Origin: CAZQFV01 sp964613665
GTDB taxonomy: Bacteria > Chloroflexota > Chloroflexia > DTKN01
Direction: 5' to 3'
Assembly: GCA_964613665.1 (NCBI GenBank)
Contig: CAZTIG010000006.1
Coordinates: 35,890 to 99,889 of the forward strand
Length of the DNA: 64,000 nucleotides
Position numbers and translations under genes: made by a program. Shown here in pieces: positions 56,775-64,000 of this stretch (its first letter is position 1; the number at the start of each line of letters is the position of its first letter). Under the pieces are notes generated by a model. It searched no databases. It saw only the letters and a list, made by a program, of their open reading frames with translations, and had not been told where the DNA came from.

Positions 56775-58838
56775 TCAGCGAAGCCCCCACAGCCGCACCG
56801 TGCCGTCCCACGAGCCCGAGGCCAGCAGCCGCCCATCGGGGGAAAAGGCCAGGCTGCTCACGTCGCGGACATGCCCCTCCAGCGTGCGCAGCTCGCCGCC
56901 GCCGGCCACATCGACCAGGCTGATCGTCCCGCCGAGCCAGCCCACTGCCAGGAGGTCGCCGCCGGCAGCAAAGGCCAGGCTGTCGGCAGAGGTGTTCCCG
57001 TCCAGCGCCCGCACCGGCCGGCCGGCAGCCACGTCCCAGATCTGCACGCGCAGACCCTCGGCCGTGGCCAGGAGCCTGCCATCCGCAGAGAGGGCCAGCC
57101 GGCTGATCGCCACAGTGCCCGCCTGCCAGGAAACGACCGACTGTCCCGTGGCCACGTCCCAGAGCTGCACGCGGTCCCCGGCAGCCACGGCCAGGAGCGA
57201 TCCGTCGGGGGCAAAGGCCAGCCCGTAGACCACGCCGCGCGGGCGCAGGACGCGCACCATCTTCCCGGTGGCCGTCTCCCACAGCCGTACCGTGCTGTCC
57301 CACCCGCCGGAAGCCAGGTAGACGCCGTTGGGGGCAAAAGCCACGGCACTCACCTCGCCCTCGTGCCCCTGCAGCACCCGCACGGCCTGCCCCGAGGCCA
57401 CCTCCCACAGCCGTACCACGCCGTCGGCCGAGCCAGCGGCCAGCACACCGCCGTCCATCGAGAAGGCCACGCTGGTCACGCGCTCGATGGGCCCCTGCAG
57501 GACCTGCGCTTCCTGGCCCGTGGCCAACTCCCACAGCCGCACGCTGCCGTCGCTCAGGCCGGCCGCCAGGAGCGCGCCGTCCGGGGAAAAGGCCACCGCC
57601 CACACGCCCGTCAGGAACCCGCCCAGCAAGCCGGTCTGCTCACCGTCGGCCACGCGCCAGAGCCGCACGGTGCCGTCCCAGGAGCCCGTGACCAGGGCTG
57701 CCCCGTCGGGGGAAAAGGCCATCCCGCGCACGGCCCAGCCATGCCCCACCAGGGCCCGCGCGACCGCAGCCGCCTCCACATCCCAGAGCTGGACGCTGCC
57801 ATCGTCGGCCGCGGCAGCCAGCAGCTCCCCGTCCGGGGAAAAGGCCACCGCCTTGATCTCCCGGGCGGCGCCGGCCAGCGTGGCGCGCTCCTGCCCCGTG
57901 GCCGTCTCCCACAGGCGCACCGTGCCGTCGTCCAGGCCGGCGGCCACCAGCGTCCCCCGCGGCGACAGGGCCACGCCGCGCGCCGTGCGGCCGCCGGTCT
58001 CCAGCACGTGCAGCGCCTGGCCCGAGGCCAGCTCCCACAGCCGCACCGTGCCGTCCTCCGAGCCGGAGGCCAGCATCGTCCCATCCGGGGAAAAGGCCGT
58101 GCTGACGACCCAGGCGCTGTGGCCGCTCAGCCGGCCGGCCATCTGCCCGTCGGCCGGGTTCCACAGCCGCACCTCGCCGGCGGTGCACTTGCCGACGCCG
58201 TCGCGGCCCTCGCAGGAGGCCGTCGCCAGCAGGGCCCCGTCGGGGGAGAAGGATAGGCCAAAGACGGCGTCGCTGTGGGCCTGGACCACCTGCTGGATCC
58301 CGCCGGTGCCCTGGGCGGCCGAGACCTCCCAGATCAGCAGCTCGCCGTCCCAGGTGCCCCCGGCCAGCAGGGCGCCGTCGGCGGAAAAGGCCACGCTCCA
58401 CACCGGCGAGCGCGTGGCCAGGTAGTGCTGCGGCTGCAGGTCCGCGGCGGTGTAGAGGTAGATGCCGCTGGAGGTGGCGATCGCCAGCAGGCCGCCGGAC
58501 GACCAGGCCAGGCTGTTCACCCAGCCCTGCCCGAGCTGGGCCAGCGCCTCCACCTGGCCGGCGTTGCCCGCGGCGATGGGGCCGCCGCTCTCCGGCGTCG
58601 GCGTGGGCGCGGGGGTGGTCGCCGGGGCCGTGGCGGTGACCACAGGCTCGGCCGTGGCCGGCGTGCTCGGCAGCACGGTGACGACCACCGGCGTCCCCGG
58701 CCCACAGCCGGCCAGCAGCAACACCAGAGCCAGCACGGCGGTCCGCAGCAGCCTGCGCCTCAGGTCTTCACGCCTCGCACTTTTACGCTCTACGCCTTTG
58801 CGTTCTACGCCTTCACTCTTCACGTCTTCATGCCTCAC
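56775..58838 (-). CDS. WD40-repeat lipoprotein with 14 repeats
   Basis: A 687-residue exported protein. VLALVLLLAGC is a lipobox signal (Cys near 45), followed by a Thr/Pro/Ala-rich tether to about residue 90. The rest is 14 WD40 repeats of 41-43 residues with phrases like VAFSPDGELLAAAADDGSVQ, LWELASGQ and VRLWETATG, enough for two seven-bladed propellers. No catalytic domain is present; a surface scaffold or ligand-binding role is likely. The first ~26 residues (MRHEDVKSEGVERKGVERKS...) are encoded by family A tandem repeats, so the natural start may be a later codon; no later ATG exists before the signal peptide. Confidence 0.78.
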   Translation of the reverse strand: MRHEDVKSEGVERKGVERKSARREDLRRRLLRTAVLALVLLLAGCGPGTPVVVTVLPSTPATAEPVVTATAPATTPAPTPTPESGGPIAAGNAGQVEALAQLGQGWVNSLAWSSGGLLAIATSSGIYLYTAADLQPQHYLATRSPVWSVAFSADGALLAGGTWDGELLIWEVSAAQGTGGIQQVVQAHSDAVFGLSFSPDGALLATASCEGRDGVGKCTAGEVRLWNPADGQMAGRLSGHSAWVVSTAFSPDGTMLASGSEDGTVRLWELASGQALHVLETGGRTARGVALSPRGTLVAAGLDDGTVRLWETATGQERATLAGAAREIKAVAFSPDGELLAAAADDGSVQLWDVEAAAVARALVGHGWAVRGMAFSPDGAALVTGSWDGTVRLWRVADGEQTGLLGGFLTGVWAVAFSPDGALLAAGLSDGSVRLWELATGQEAQVLQGPIERVTSVAFSMDGGVLAAGSADGVVRLWEVASGQAVRVLQGHEGEVSAVAFAPNGVYLASGGWDSTVRLWETATGKMVRVLRPRGVVYGLAFAPDGSLLAVAAGDRVQLWDVATGQSVVSWQAGTVAISRLALSADGRLLATAEGLRVQIWDVAAGRPVRALDGNTSADSLAFAAGGDLLAVGWLGGTISLVDVAGGGELRTLEGHVRDVSSLAFSPDGRLLASGSWDGTVRLWGLR

Positions 58839-58880
58839 GCTTCTAAGCTTTGCGCCTTTGCGTCTTCACCCCTTACGTCC
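58762..58880. repeat. Long degenerate tandem repeat, family A
   Basis: About 120 bases of 8-10 base units (TTCACGCCTCGCAC, TTTTACGCTC, TACGCCTTTGCG, TTCTACGCC, TTCACTCTTCACGTC). It spans the 3' end of the glycosyltransferase gene, whose stop lies inside it, the gap, and the 5' codons of the WD40 gene. Confidence 0.75.
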
Positions 58881-59829
58881 TCAGCCCATCCCGCAGCACC
58901 TGCCCGTACGCCCGCATCCTCTCGCGCCGCATCTCGCGCCTGTGCCCCAGCAGCCACTTGGCCCCTTCCACCAGGTACTTCCATACATACATCGCCAGCA
59001 GGAAGCAGCGCAGCGCGGCGGCCCAGGCCGGCCCGAGCTCCCGCCGGGCGTAGCGCACCTTGCTGCGCTGGAACTGCAGGTGGCGCTGCAGCGGGACCTG
59101 CTCGCTGGAGCGGCCCTCGTGGTGGACGACCTCGGCCACGGGCAGGTAGGTCACCCGCCAGCCGGCCCTCCGCAGGCGCTGCTGCCACTCCAGCTCCTCG
59201 AAATAGAGAAAGTAGCCCTCGTCCAGCAGGCCGGCCTGGGCGACGGCTTCCACCCGCACCGTGAGACAGGCCCCCACCAGCCAGTCCACCTCCTGCTCGG
59301 CGTCGTCGCGGCGGTCCCGCAGGTGGTAGCGCCGCGCCCAGGGGTTGCCCGGCCAGTACTGCTCCAGGACGGTGCTCTCCCAGAAGAGGGTGCCCGGCGT
59401 GGGGAAGCGCCGTCGCGACGGCTGCGGCGTGCCGTCGGGGTGGCGCAGCCGCGGCCCGACCACGCCAACATCGGGGTGACGATCGAGGTGGGAGACCATC
59501 GCCGTGATGGCCGGCCGGGCCACCTCGGTGTCGGCGTTCAGCAGCAACACATACCGGGGCCGCAGAGACGACACCGAGAAGAGCTCCCGCAGCGCGGCGT
59601 TGGCCGCCGCGGCAAAGCCGCGGTTCTCTGGCAGCACCAGCAGGCCTGCGTCCGGGAAGTCGCGCCGCACCAGCTCGGCGCTGCCGTCGCTGGAGGCGCT
59701 GTCCACCACCAGCACCTGGCCGGAGAGGCCGCCGTGCGCCAGCGCGACCTGCACCGAGCGCAGGCAGCGCCCGAGCAGGTCGCGCACGTTCCAACTGACG
59801 ACGACGACGGCCAGATCCACCGCGTTCAC
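58873..59829 (-). CDS. Family 2 glycosyltransferase (rhamnosyltransferase-like)
   Basis: A 318-residue GT-A enzyme. VVVSWNVRDLLGRCLRSVQV and LVVDSASSDGSAELVRRDFP form the nucleotide-binding half, LLNADTEVARPAITAMVSHL holds the metal-binding Asp, and LVGACLTVRVEAVAQAGLLD with FLYFEELEWQQRLRRAGW forms the acceptor half, as in WbbL-type enzymes. The C-terminal ~70 residues include a helical basic segment (KWLLGHRREMRRERMRAY) that may touch the membrane. It is related to, but clearly different from, the enzyme at 9517. Its last codons and stop are within a family A repeat. Confidence 0.85.
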   Translation of the reverse strand: MNAVDLAVVVVSWNVRDLLGRCLRSVQVALAHGGLSGQVLVVDSASSDGSAELVRRDFPDAGLLVLPENRGFAAAANAALRELFSVSSLRPRYVLLLNADTEVARPAITAMVSHLDRHPDVGVVGPRLRHPDGTPQPSRRRFPTPGTLFWESTVLEQYWPGNPWARRYHLRDRRDDAEQEVDWLVGACLTVRVEAVAQAGLLDEGYFLYFEELEWQQRLRRAGWRVTYLPVAEVVHHEGRSSEQVPLQRHLQFQRSKVRYARRELGPAWAAALRCFLLAMYVWKYLVEGAKWLLGHRREMRRERMRAYGQVLRDGLRT

Positions 59830-59916
59830 CCTGCGACAGCCCGCCGGCCCGCTCCCCGCGGAAGATCGGCGCTCCTCACGATCCGGGGCGCCAGGCCCCT
59901 CTCCAGCGACCCCGGG

Positions 59917-60153
59917 CTACGTGGTCGGTGGTGGAGGCGGCGGCAGCGGGGTCTCCAGCGGCTCCTCCGGCACGACGGCCATGAGGATGACATAGGCGAT
60001 CACGCCGCCGATGCCGGCGACAAAGATGCTGCCCAGCACCCAGATCACCCGCATCAGCGCGGGGTCCATGTTGGTGTACTTGGCCAGGCCGGCGCAGACC
60101 CCGCCGATGACGCGGTCCGTCCGCGAGCGGTACAGGCGCTTGACTTCGCTCAT
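59917..60153 (-). CDS. PspC-domain small membrane protein
   Basis: A 78-residue protein with the PspC signature: a basic start (MSEVKRLYRSRTDRVIGGVC), AGLAKYTNMDPALMRVIWVL, then a long hydrophobic segment (GSIFVAGIGGVIAYVILMAV) and a Pro-rich tail. PspC-type proteins take part in envelope-stress responses in Proteobacteria; in other phyla the role is unclear. AAGGAGGAGGACG precedes the ATG. It follows acsC by 38 bases on the same strand, so it may be read from the acs promoters, although functional linkage is doubtful. Confidence 0.85.
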   Translation of the reverse strand: MSEVKRLYRSRTDRVIGGVCAGLAKYTNMDPALMRVIWVLGSIFVAGIGGVIAYVILMAVVPEEPLETPLPPPPPPTT

Positions 60154-60191
60154 CGTCCTCCTCCTTGGCAGAAAGCCCTTGGCAGCCGGCC

Positions 60192-61565
60192 TCAAGCCCT
60201 CCACACGTTCTTCAGGTAGTTGGTGATGTCCACGGCCTCGCGCGGGCCGACCATGATCTCCCAGCCCTGCATCTCGTCCTCCAGCTCGCCCAACAGGGAC
60301 GAGACATAGCCGGGTATGATCAGCTTGCGGTGCGTGACCTTGGAGGCCGCCTCGTACTGCTTGACCGTCTTGGCGATCTTTTCCGCGTCGAACTTGCCGG
60401 CCGCCCAGGCGGTGAGCACGCTCATGCCCTCGGAGTCGGCGATCAGCAGCCAACCGGGCACCCCGCTGCCCTCGACCTCGCCGGCCACGGTAAAGTAGGT
60501 CAGCGAGAAGTTGGTCGTGACCATCAGCGGGGAGGCCGGGCCGGGCGTGCCGATCTCGTACAGGCCCGGGCTGACCTGGATCGGTTTCTGCGGATCGGTG
60601 TAGATGTTCAGGCGCAGCGTCAGCAGCGGATAGAGGAGAGCCGGGTCAAAGTGGTCCAGCACGATCAGGCCGGCGTACTTGGCCACGTGCTCGCCGGCGA
60701 CCACCATCTCGTCCAACGCGTCGGCCGCGCCCTCGCCGGGGAAGGTGATGATCGGGTAGCCCAGCGAGCGCATGTTCTTCTTCAGCGCCAGCCGGCGCAG
60801 GGTGGTGAGTTGGTGCAGCGTCCCCAGCATGTCGCGGCTGCCCGGGTCCAGGACAATGTCCTCGACGCCGGCGGCCTTGATCTGCTCGGTGAGCGCCGCC
60901 AGCTCGTCCAGGCTGTCGGCGCGGACGGCCAGGGGCACGCCGGCCTCCTTGGCCAGCGCGGCCAGCGCCGCGGCGGTCTCGGCCGTGGCGGCGTAGAGCA
61001 GGGGCTTCTGCCCGCCCTCCGCGGCCAGGGCAGCCTGGAGCGCCGCCGGGTTGGCGCTCATGAGGATGAGCGGCTTGTTCGTCAGGCTGCGGATCTGCCG
61101 CACGCAGGCGGCGAAGGCTTCCGGCGAGCCGGAGGTGTTCTCCACGGCCACGCCGCTCAGGCCGAGGTGCATGCCCACGCGCTCGACGCTGTAGGCCATG
61201 GCCGGCCCGACCTGGGCGGCAATGGTCGCGGCGTCGGCGGTGTCGCGGACCCGCAGGAAGAAGCCGGGGGCGTGGAAAAAGGTCTTCTCATGGCGGAACA
61301 GGACCGTCTCGTTGCCCACCTCGACCCTGGCCTCGCCCGTGCCGACGGTAACCAGGCGGATGGGCGGGGCCCCGGCCGCGGCCAGGGCCTCGCGGGCCTG
61401 GTCCGAGACATAGGCGCAGGCGCTGAGCTCGGCCTGCTTGGCTGCCAGCTTCATGGCAAAGGCCAGGCAGGTGGGGAATCCGCACTCCTTGCAGTTGGCC
61501 TTGGGGTGGGGCGGCTTCAGCCCGCCGGGGAGCAACTTGTAGATTTCCAGACCGCTCAGCGCCAT
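60192..61565 (-). CDS. acsC: Corrinoid/iron-sulfur protein large subunit (acetyl-CoA synthase complex)
   Basis: A 457-residue CFeSP large (gamma) subunit of the Wood-Ljungdahl pathway, carrying the [4Fe-4S] cluster and cobamide that accept the methyl group from methyltetrahydrofolate and hand it to acetyl-CoA synthase. The N-terminal cluster motif is CKECGFPTC with a further Cys at about 50 (Cys25, 28, 33, 50). A TIM barrel follows, then a C-terminal corrinoid-binding domain with TNFSLTYFTVAGEVEGSGVP. Length and layout match bacterial AcsC (about 445-450 aa). It starts two bases after acsD, so the subunits are co-translated. Confidence 0.93.
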   Translation of the reverse strand: MALSGLEIYKLLPGGLKPPHPKANCKECGFPTCLAFAMKLAAKQAELSACAYVSDQAREALAAAGAPPIRLVTVGTGEARVEVGNETVLFRHEKTFFHAPGFFLRVRDTADAATIAAQVGPAMAYSVERVGMHLGLSGVAVENTSGSPEAFAACVRQIRSLTNKPLILMSANPAALQAALAAEGGQKPLLYAATAETAAALAALAKEAGVPLAVRADSLDELAALTEQIKAAGVEDIVLDPGSRDMLGTLHQLTTLRRLALKKNMRSLGYPIITFPGEGAADALDEMVVAGEHVAKYAGLIVLDHFDPALLYPLLTLRLNIYTDPQKPIQVSPGLYEIGTPGPASPLMVTTNFSLTYFTVAGEVEGSGVPGWLLIADSEGMSVLTAWAAGKFDAEKIAKTVKQYEAASKVTHRKLIIPGYVSSLLGELEDEMQGWEIMVGPREAVDITNYLKNVWRA

Positions 61566-61567
61566 GG

Positions 61568-62536
61568 CTATGCCTCCTTCGCCATCAGCCGGTCAATGAC
61601 CGTGACCATCCGCCGGATTGCCTCGGGGTGGCGCAGCACCAGGATGTCGGCGCCGGCCGTGAGCAGGGCCATGGCGGTGGCTGTCTCCCAGGCCACGGCC
61701 CGCCGGCCAAAGTCGCCCCAGCTCTCGGGCACGCCCTCGACAACCTTGGACTCTTTCTGCCGCCACGATTCGTACCCGGCCGTGCAGAAAAAGGGCAGCT
61801 GGGTCATGCGGTCGCCGGTGAGGGCGGCGATGCGCAGCCGCTCCATCACCGAGTAGGTGTACTCCAGGCCGTAGCCAAGCGCGCCCGTGGTGGGATCGAT
61901 CAGGATGCGCTCCAGGGGCAGCCCCATGTCGCTGATCAGGATGTTCAGCTGCTTGGCCAGGTTCACGTCGATCGGCGAGCTGGCGATGACCAGGTGATTG
62001 TTGGCCAGGGCGGCGGCGACGATGGTGCGATAGTTCTTGTCCTCGCACAGGCCCAGGACCAGGCGCTCGCCGGAGGCGGCCTCGGCCACGGCCACCAGCA
62101 CCTCGTTGTCGGCCTCGGCCTGGCCCGGCCCCAAGACGATCAGCGGCACGTCCACGCCCCGCAGGACGGCCTTGACCGTCTGGGCGGCCTCGGCCGGGGA
62201 GCGCCCGCCCCTGTCCGGGTGCGAGCTCTCCAGCCGCAGGACCACCAGGCCGGCTCCGAGCTCCACGCCCTTGGCGGCCCAGGTGGCCGGGTCGGCCAGC
62301 GCGTCGCCCCAGGCTTTCCGAAGGAGCGGAGACCAGTCCTCGGGACTCCGGTCCAGCACCTCCACGGCGACGACGGGGCGATGGGGCATGGCCCCTTCAT
62401 AGTGCAGGAAGGGCAGGGTACCCTCCCCGCCCACCGTCACCGTGCGACCCCGGGTGCCGCCCTCTGCCGGCGTCGCGCCCAGGGTCACCTCGAGCACTTT
62501 GCTCGTCCATGCTTCTTTGGGGATCTCGACTGGCAT
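61568..62536 (-). CDS. acsD: Corrinoid/iron-sulfur protein small subunit
   Basis: A 322-residue CFeSP small (delta) subunit, a TIM-barrel protein that pairs with AcsC and shares its cobamide. GEGTLPFLHYEGAMPHRPVV and LRKAWGDALADPATWAAKGV near the N-terminus, ISDMGLPLERILIDPTTGAL and GYGLEYTYSVMERLRIAALT in the middle, and PFFCTAGYESWRQKESKVVE near the end are family signatures. It precedes acsC by two bases and follows the CBS-domain gene by 105 bases, with a GC-rich inverted repeat in between. Confidence 0.93.
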   Translation of the reverse strand: MPVEIPKEAWTSKVLEVTLGATPAEGGTRGRTVTVGGEGTLPFLHYEGAMPHRPVVAVEVLDRSPEDWSPLLRKAWGDALADPATWAAKGVELGAGLVVLRLESSHPDRGGRSPAEAAQTVKAVLRGVDVPLIVLGPGQAEADNEVLVAVAEAASGERLVLGLCEDKNYRTIVAAALANNHLVIASSPIDVNLAKQLNILISDMGLPLERILIDPTTGALGYGLEYTYSVMERLRIAALTGDRMTQLPFFCTAGYESWRQKESKVVEGVPESWGDFGRRAVAWETATAMALLTAGADILVLRHPEAIRRMVTVIDRLMAKEA

Positions 62537-62606
62537 TGCACAGCCTCCTTTGGCTACTGCGGAACCGGTCTATCTGCGCGGCGGCCGGGCGGCCGCCCGT
62601 AGTGTC

Positions 62607-62626
62607 GGGCGACGCCGGCGTCGCCC
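62607..62626. repeat. Perfect 20-base palindrome between the CBS gene and acsD
   Basis: GGGCGACGCCGGCGTCGCCC is fully self-complementary, 16 bases after the CBS stop. Another GC palindrome (GGCGGCCGGGCGGCCGCC) follows. No T-run is seen, so it could be a processing or attenuation hairpin rather than a terminator. Confidence 0.55.
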
Positions 62627-62641
62627 GGGCGCACCTGTCCG

Positions 62642-63088
62642 TCACTCCACTTCCTTCTTGCTGGTGGCCGGCCGCTCCCACAGCCAGGGCCGGCCCCACA
62701 TGGCATCGATCACGTCGGTGGTAGAGACGATCCCCAGGGGGACCTTTTCTCCCTGTTCCTCGCGGGCCACCAGCAGGCGATGGACGTGCTGCTGCAGCAT
62801 CATGGCCACCGCGTCGGCCACGCGGGCCTCGGGGTCGATGCTGCGGACCTCGGCCGACATGATGTCGGCGGCCTTGACGTTGTAGAGGTCCTGGTCAAAG
62901 GCGCGCAGCATGTCCCAATGGGAGACGACTCCCAGCACCACGTCGCGCTCGTCCACAACGAAGAGGGCGTGGACATCGGTGGCGTTCATGATGCGGGCCA
63001 CTTCCTTCAGGGGGGTATCGGGGCCGCAGGTGATGACGCCGCGGTGCATGATCTCGCGCACCGCCGTCTTCTGCAGATAGTCTGACAA
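62642..63088 (-). CDS. CBS-domain pair protein
   Basis: A 148-residue protein made of two CBS domains (about residues 8-65 and 72-135) in a single Bateman module: REIMHRGVITCGPDTPLKEV with VVDERDVVLGVVSHWDMLRA, then ADIMSAEVRSIDPEARVADA with PLGIVSTTDVIDAMWG. CBS pairs bind adenosyl nucleotides (AMP, ATP, SAM) and usually regulate partner proteins. Its place between acsB and acsD suggests adjustment of the acetyl-CoA synthase complex to energy state; this is an inference. It has its own promoter at 63137. Confidence 0.88.
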   Translation of the reverse strand: MSDYLQKTAVREIMHRGVITCGPDTPLKEVARIMNATDVHALFVVDERDVVLGVVSHWDMLRAFDQDLYNVKAADIMSAEVRSIDPEARVADAVAMMLQQHVHRLLVAREEQGEKVPLGIVSTTDVIDAMWGRPWLWERPATSKKEVE

Positions 63089-63136
63089 GGCCTTCCTCCT
63101 TGCCGCCCAGGGCAGAGCGGGTTCTCGTGCGCCCTC

Positions 63137-63165
63137 ATTGTACAGCCAAAACGGGAATTAGGCAA
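63137..63165 (-). promoter_or_regulatory. Promoter of the CBS-acsD-acsC unit
   Basis: Minus strand: TTGCCT (63160-63165), a 17-base spacer, TACAAT (63137-63142), about 50 bases before the CBS start and downstream of the acsB terminator hairpin. Confidence 0.72.
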
Positions 63166-63194
63166 GTGCGAGTTTTCACGGTCCGGCACAACCA

Positions 63195-63231
63195 GGATGC
63201 CGCGGCACCGGATCGGGGCACCGCGGCATCC
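63195..63231 (-). terminator. Hairpin after acsB
   Basis: GGATGCCGCGG (63195-63205) pairs perfectly with CCGCGGCATCC (63221-63231) around a 15-base loop, 30 bases beyond the acsB stop. No T-run follows on the minus strand (TGGTTGTGCC), so termination strength is uncertain. Confidence 0.55.
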
Positions 63232-63260
63232 CCTGCTTTCCTACGCTTTGCACGTACCCC

Positions 63261-64000
63261 CTAGAAGATCGGCGGCATCGTCAGCGCCGGGTGGCCCCTT
63301 TCCTCCAGGTAGGCCAGCGTCTCCTCGACGGTGGTGGCCACGCGCTCGTCGGCAATCTTCTCGATCAGGTCGGGGTCGCCCTCGCGGATGGCCACTTCCT
63401 TCAGCTCCTCGGCCATCATCTCCTTGAGCACCGAGGACATCCAGACGATGCGCTTGAAGCCGCCGTCGGCGCTGATGAACTTTTTGCTGAGCAGGTAGTA
63501 CTTGCCCACGCCCATCACGCCGGGCGTCTGCAGGCCGCCGCCGGCCACGCCGGCCAGTGTGGAGAAGGTCATGCCGGCCGGGGTCATGCTGGGGTCCTCG
63601 CGCGAGACGACCATGATGCCGTTGCACTCGGGGATGAGCATGGCGATGCACTCGAAGCAGCCGCAGGCGGTCATGGGGTTCTCGATGATCGAGTACATTG
63701 TCACCTGCTCCACCGTGTTGTGGGAGGTCTTTTGCACAAACTCGTTGACCTTGTCAAAGTAGCCCTTGACCGGGTCCAGGCAGCGGCCCTTGGGCACGGG
63801 CTGGTTGGGGCCGGTGGGGTTGATCTGGTTGGAGGCCTTGCAGTCCAGCCAGTTGTAGGCGCCGCACAGCCCCAGTCGCTCCGGCGAGATCATGCAGACG
63901 TGATTGGGGGCGAAGGATTGGCACAGCGTGCAGGAATAGAACTCTTCCACGGCCTCGTCCACCAGGTCGGCCAGGCGCTGGTTGCGGTAGTTGTAGGCCT
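63261..64000 (-). CDS. acsB: Acetyl-CoA synthase catalytic subunit (3' part, cut by window edge)
   Basis: The last ~245 residues of the acetyl-CoA synthase beta subunit (AcsB/CdhC), which joins CO, the CFeSP-bound methyl group and CoA at the Ni-Fe-S A-cluster. A-cluster ligands are visible in CTLCQSFAPNHVCMISPE with RLGLCGAYNWLDC, and in ACGCFECIAML. The fold downstream (DPSMTPAGMTFSTLAGVAGG, KRIVWMSSVLKEMMAEELKE) is the C-terminal A-cluster domain. It ends EERGHPALTMPPIF. The reading frame stays open to the window edge and continues beyond it. It is first in a leftward set with CBS, acsD and acsC. Confidence 0.95.
   Translation of the reverse strand, partial: AYNYRNQRLADLVDEAVEEFYSCTLCQSFAPNHVCMISPERLGLCGAYNWLDCKASNQINPTGPNQPVPKGRCLDPVKGYFDKVNEFVQKTSHNTVEQVTMYSIIENPMTACGCFECIAMLIPECNGIMVVSREDPSMTPAGMTFSTLAGVAGGGLQTPGVMGVGKYYLLSKKFISADGGFKRIVWMSSVLKEMMAEELKEVAIREGDPDLIEKIADERVATTVEETLAYLEERGHPALTMPPIF

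Noticed and set aside
58762..58880. CRISPR array
   Set aside because: Units are only 7-10 bases, degenerate and directly adjoining, without unique spacers of uniform length, and no cas genes are present.
1..64000. tRNA, rRNA, insertion sequences, integrases or phage genes
   Set aside because: I looked through the intergenic gaps and found no tRNA-like T-loop with acceptor stem, no rRNA motif and no transposase or integrase frame. A covariance-model scan would be decisive for small RNAs.

Overview
The window is very GC-rich chromosomal DNA, with ribosome binding sites of the AGGAGG type, ATG/GTG/TTG starts and TTGACA-17-TATAAT style promoters. I see no rRNA, tRNA, insertion sequence, phage gene or CRISPR array. 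Gene content points to an anaerobic bacterium, most likely a Chloroflexota (Anaerolineae-like) member. It has acetyl-CoA synthase and the corrinoid iron-sulfur protein of the Wood-Ljungdahl pathway, two tungsten-type aldehyde:ferredoxin oxidoreductases, Pro/Thr-rich lipoproteins carrying beta-propellers, zinc-ribbon membrane proteins, and many intergenic gaps filled with short degenerate tandem 'phrase' repeats. The phylum is an inference from content and style; no marker gene was compared.

Layout. 0-2.8 kb: end of a deoxysugar locus (RmlC-like epimerase, RmlD-like reductase, RfbH/E1-type 3-dehydrase). 2.9-5.8 kb: two secreted repeat proteins. 6.0-10.4 kb: a plus-strand glycan operon (two family 4 glycosyltransferases, a flippase-like membrane protein, a family 2 glycosyltransferase). 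10.4-14.9 kb, minus: Crp-like regulator, murA, murI, and a membrane-tethered LuxR-Kelch protein. 15.0-20.0 kb: ROK kinase (plus), then on the minus strand a GlcF-like Fe-S protein, inositol-phosphate synthase, UbiE/MenG and a small membrane protein. 20.0-23.9 kb: pheS-pheT with a strong promoter and a structured leader. 23.9-29.3 kb: propeller lipoprotein, hutI, an unknown protein, a decayed histidine phosphatase, and two tandem zinc-ribbon membrane proteins.

29.5-55.7 kb is the most distinctive part. Two back-to-back promoters at 39.7 kb drive opposite transcription units. Leftward: a GSA-aminomutase-like protein, the polyamine ABC transporter PotABCD, two saccharopine/carboxynorspermidine-dehydrogenase-like paralogues, and a GAF-GAF-STAS regulator. 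Rightward: omega-amino acid aminotransferase, MmsA, ferritin-like protein, AOR, Lrp regulator, APC permease, phosphoesterase, nucleotidyltransferase-like protein, a second AOR, a four-cluster polyferredoxin, putrescine aminotransferase, CaiB CoA-transferase and a GabT-like aminotransferase. I read this as an anaerobic polyamine and omega-amino acid catabolic island. Amines are imported and transaminated to aldehydes; the aldehydes are oxidised to acyl-CoA (MmsA) or to acids (AOR) with reduction of ferredoxin, and acids may be activated by CoA transfer. Reduced ferredoxin could feed the Wood-Ljungdahl enzymes encoded at the right end.

56-60 kb, minus: DUF1361 membrane protein, a 14-repeat WD40 lipoprotein, a family 2 glycosyltransferase and a PspC protein. 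60.2-64.0 kb, minus: acsC, acsD, a CBS-domain protein, and the 3' part of acsB running off the window.
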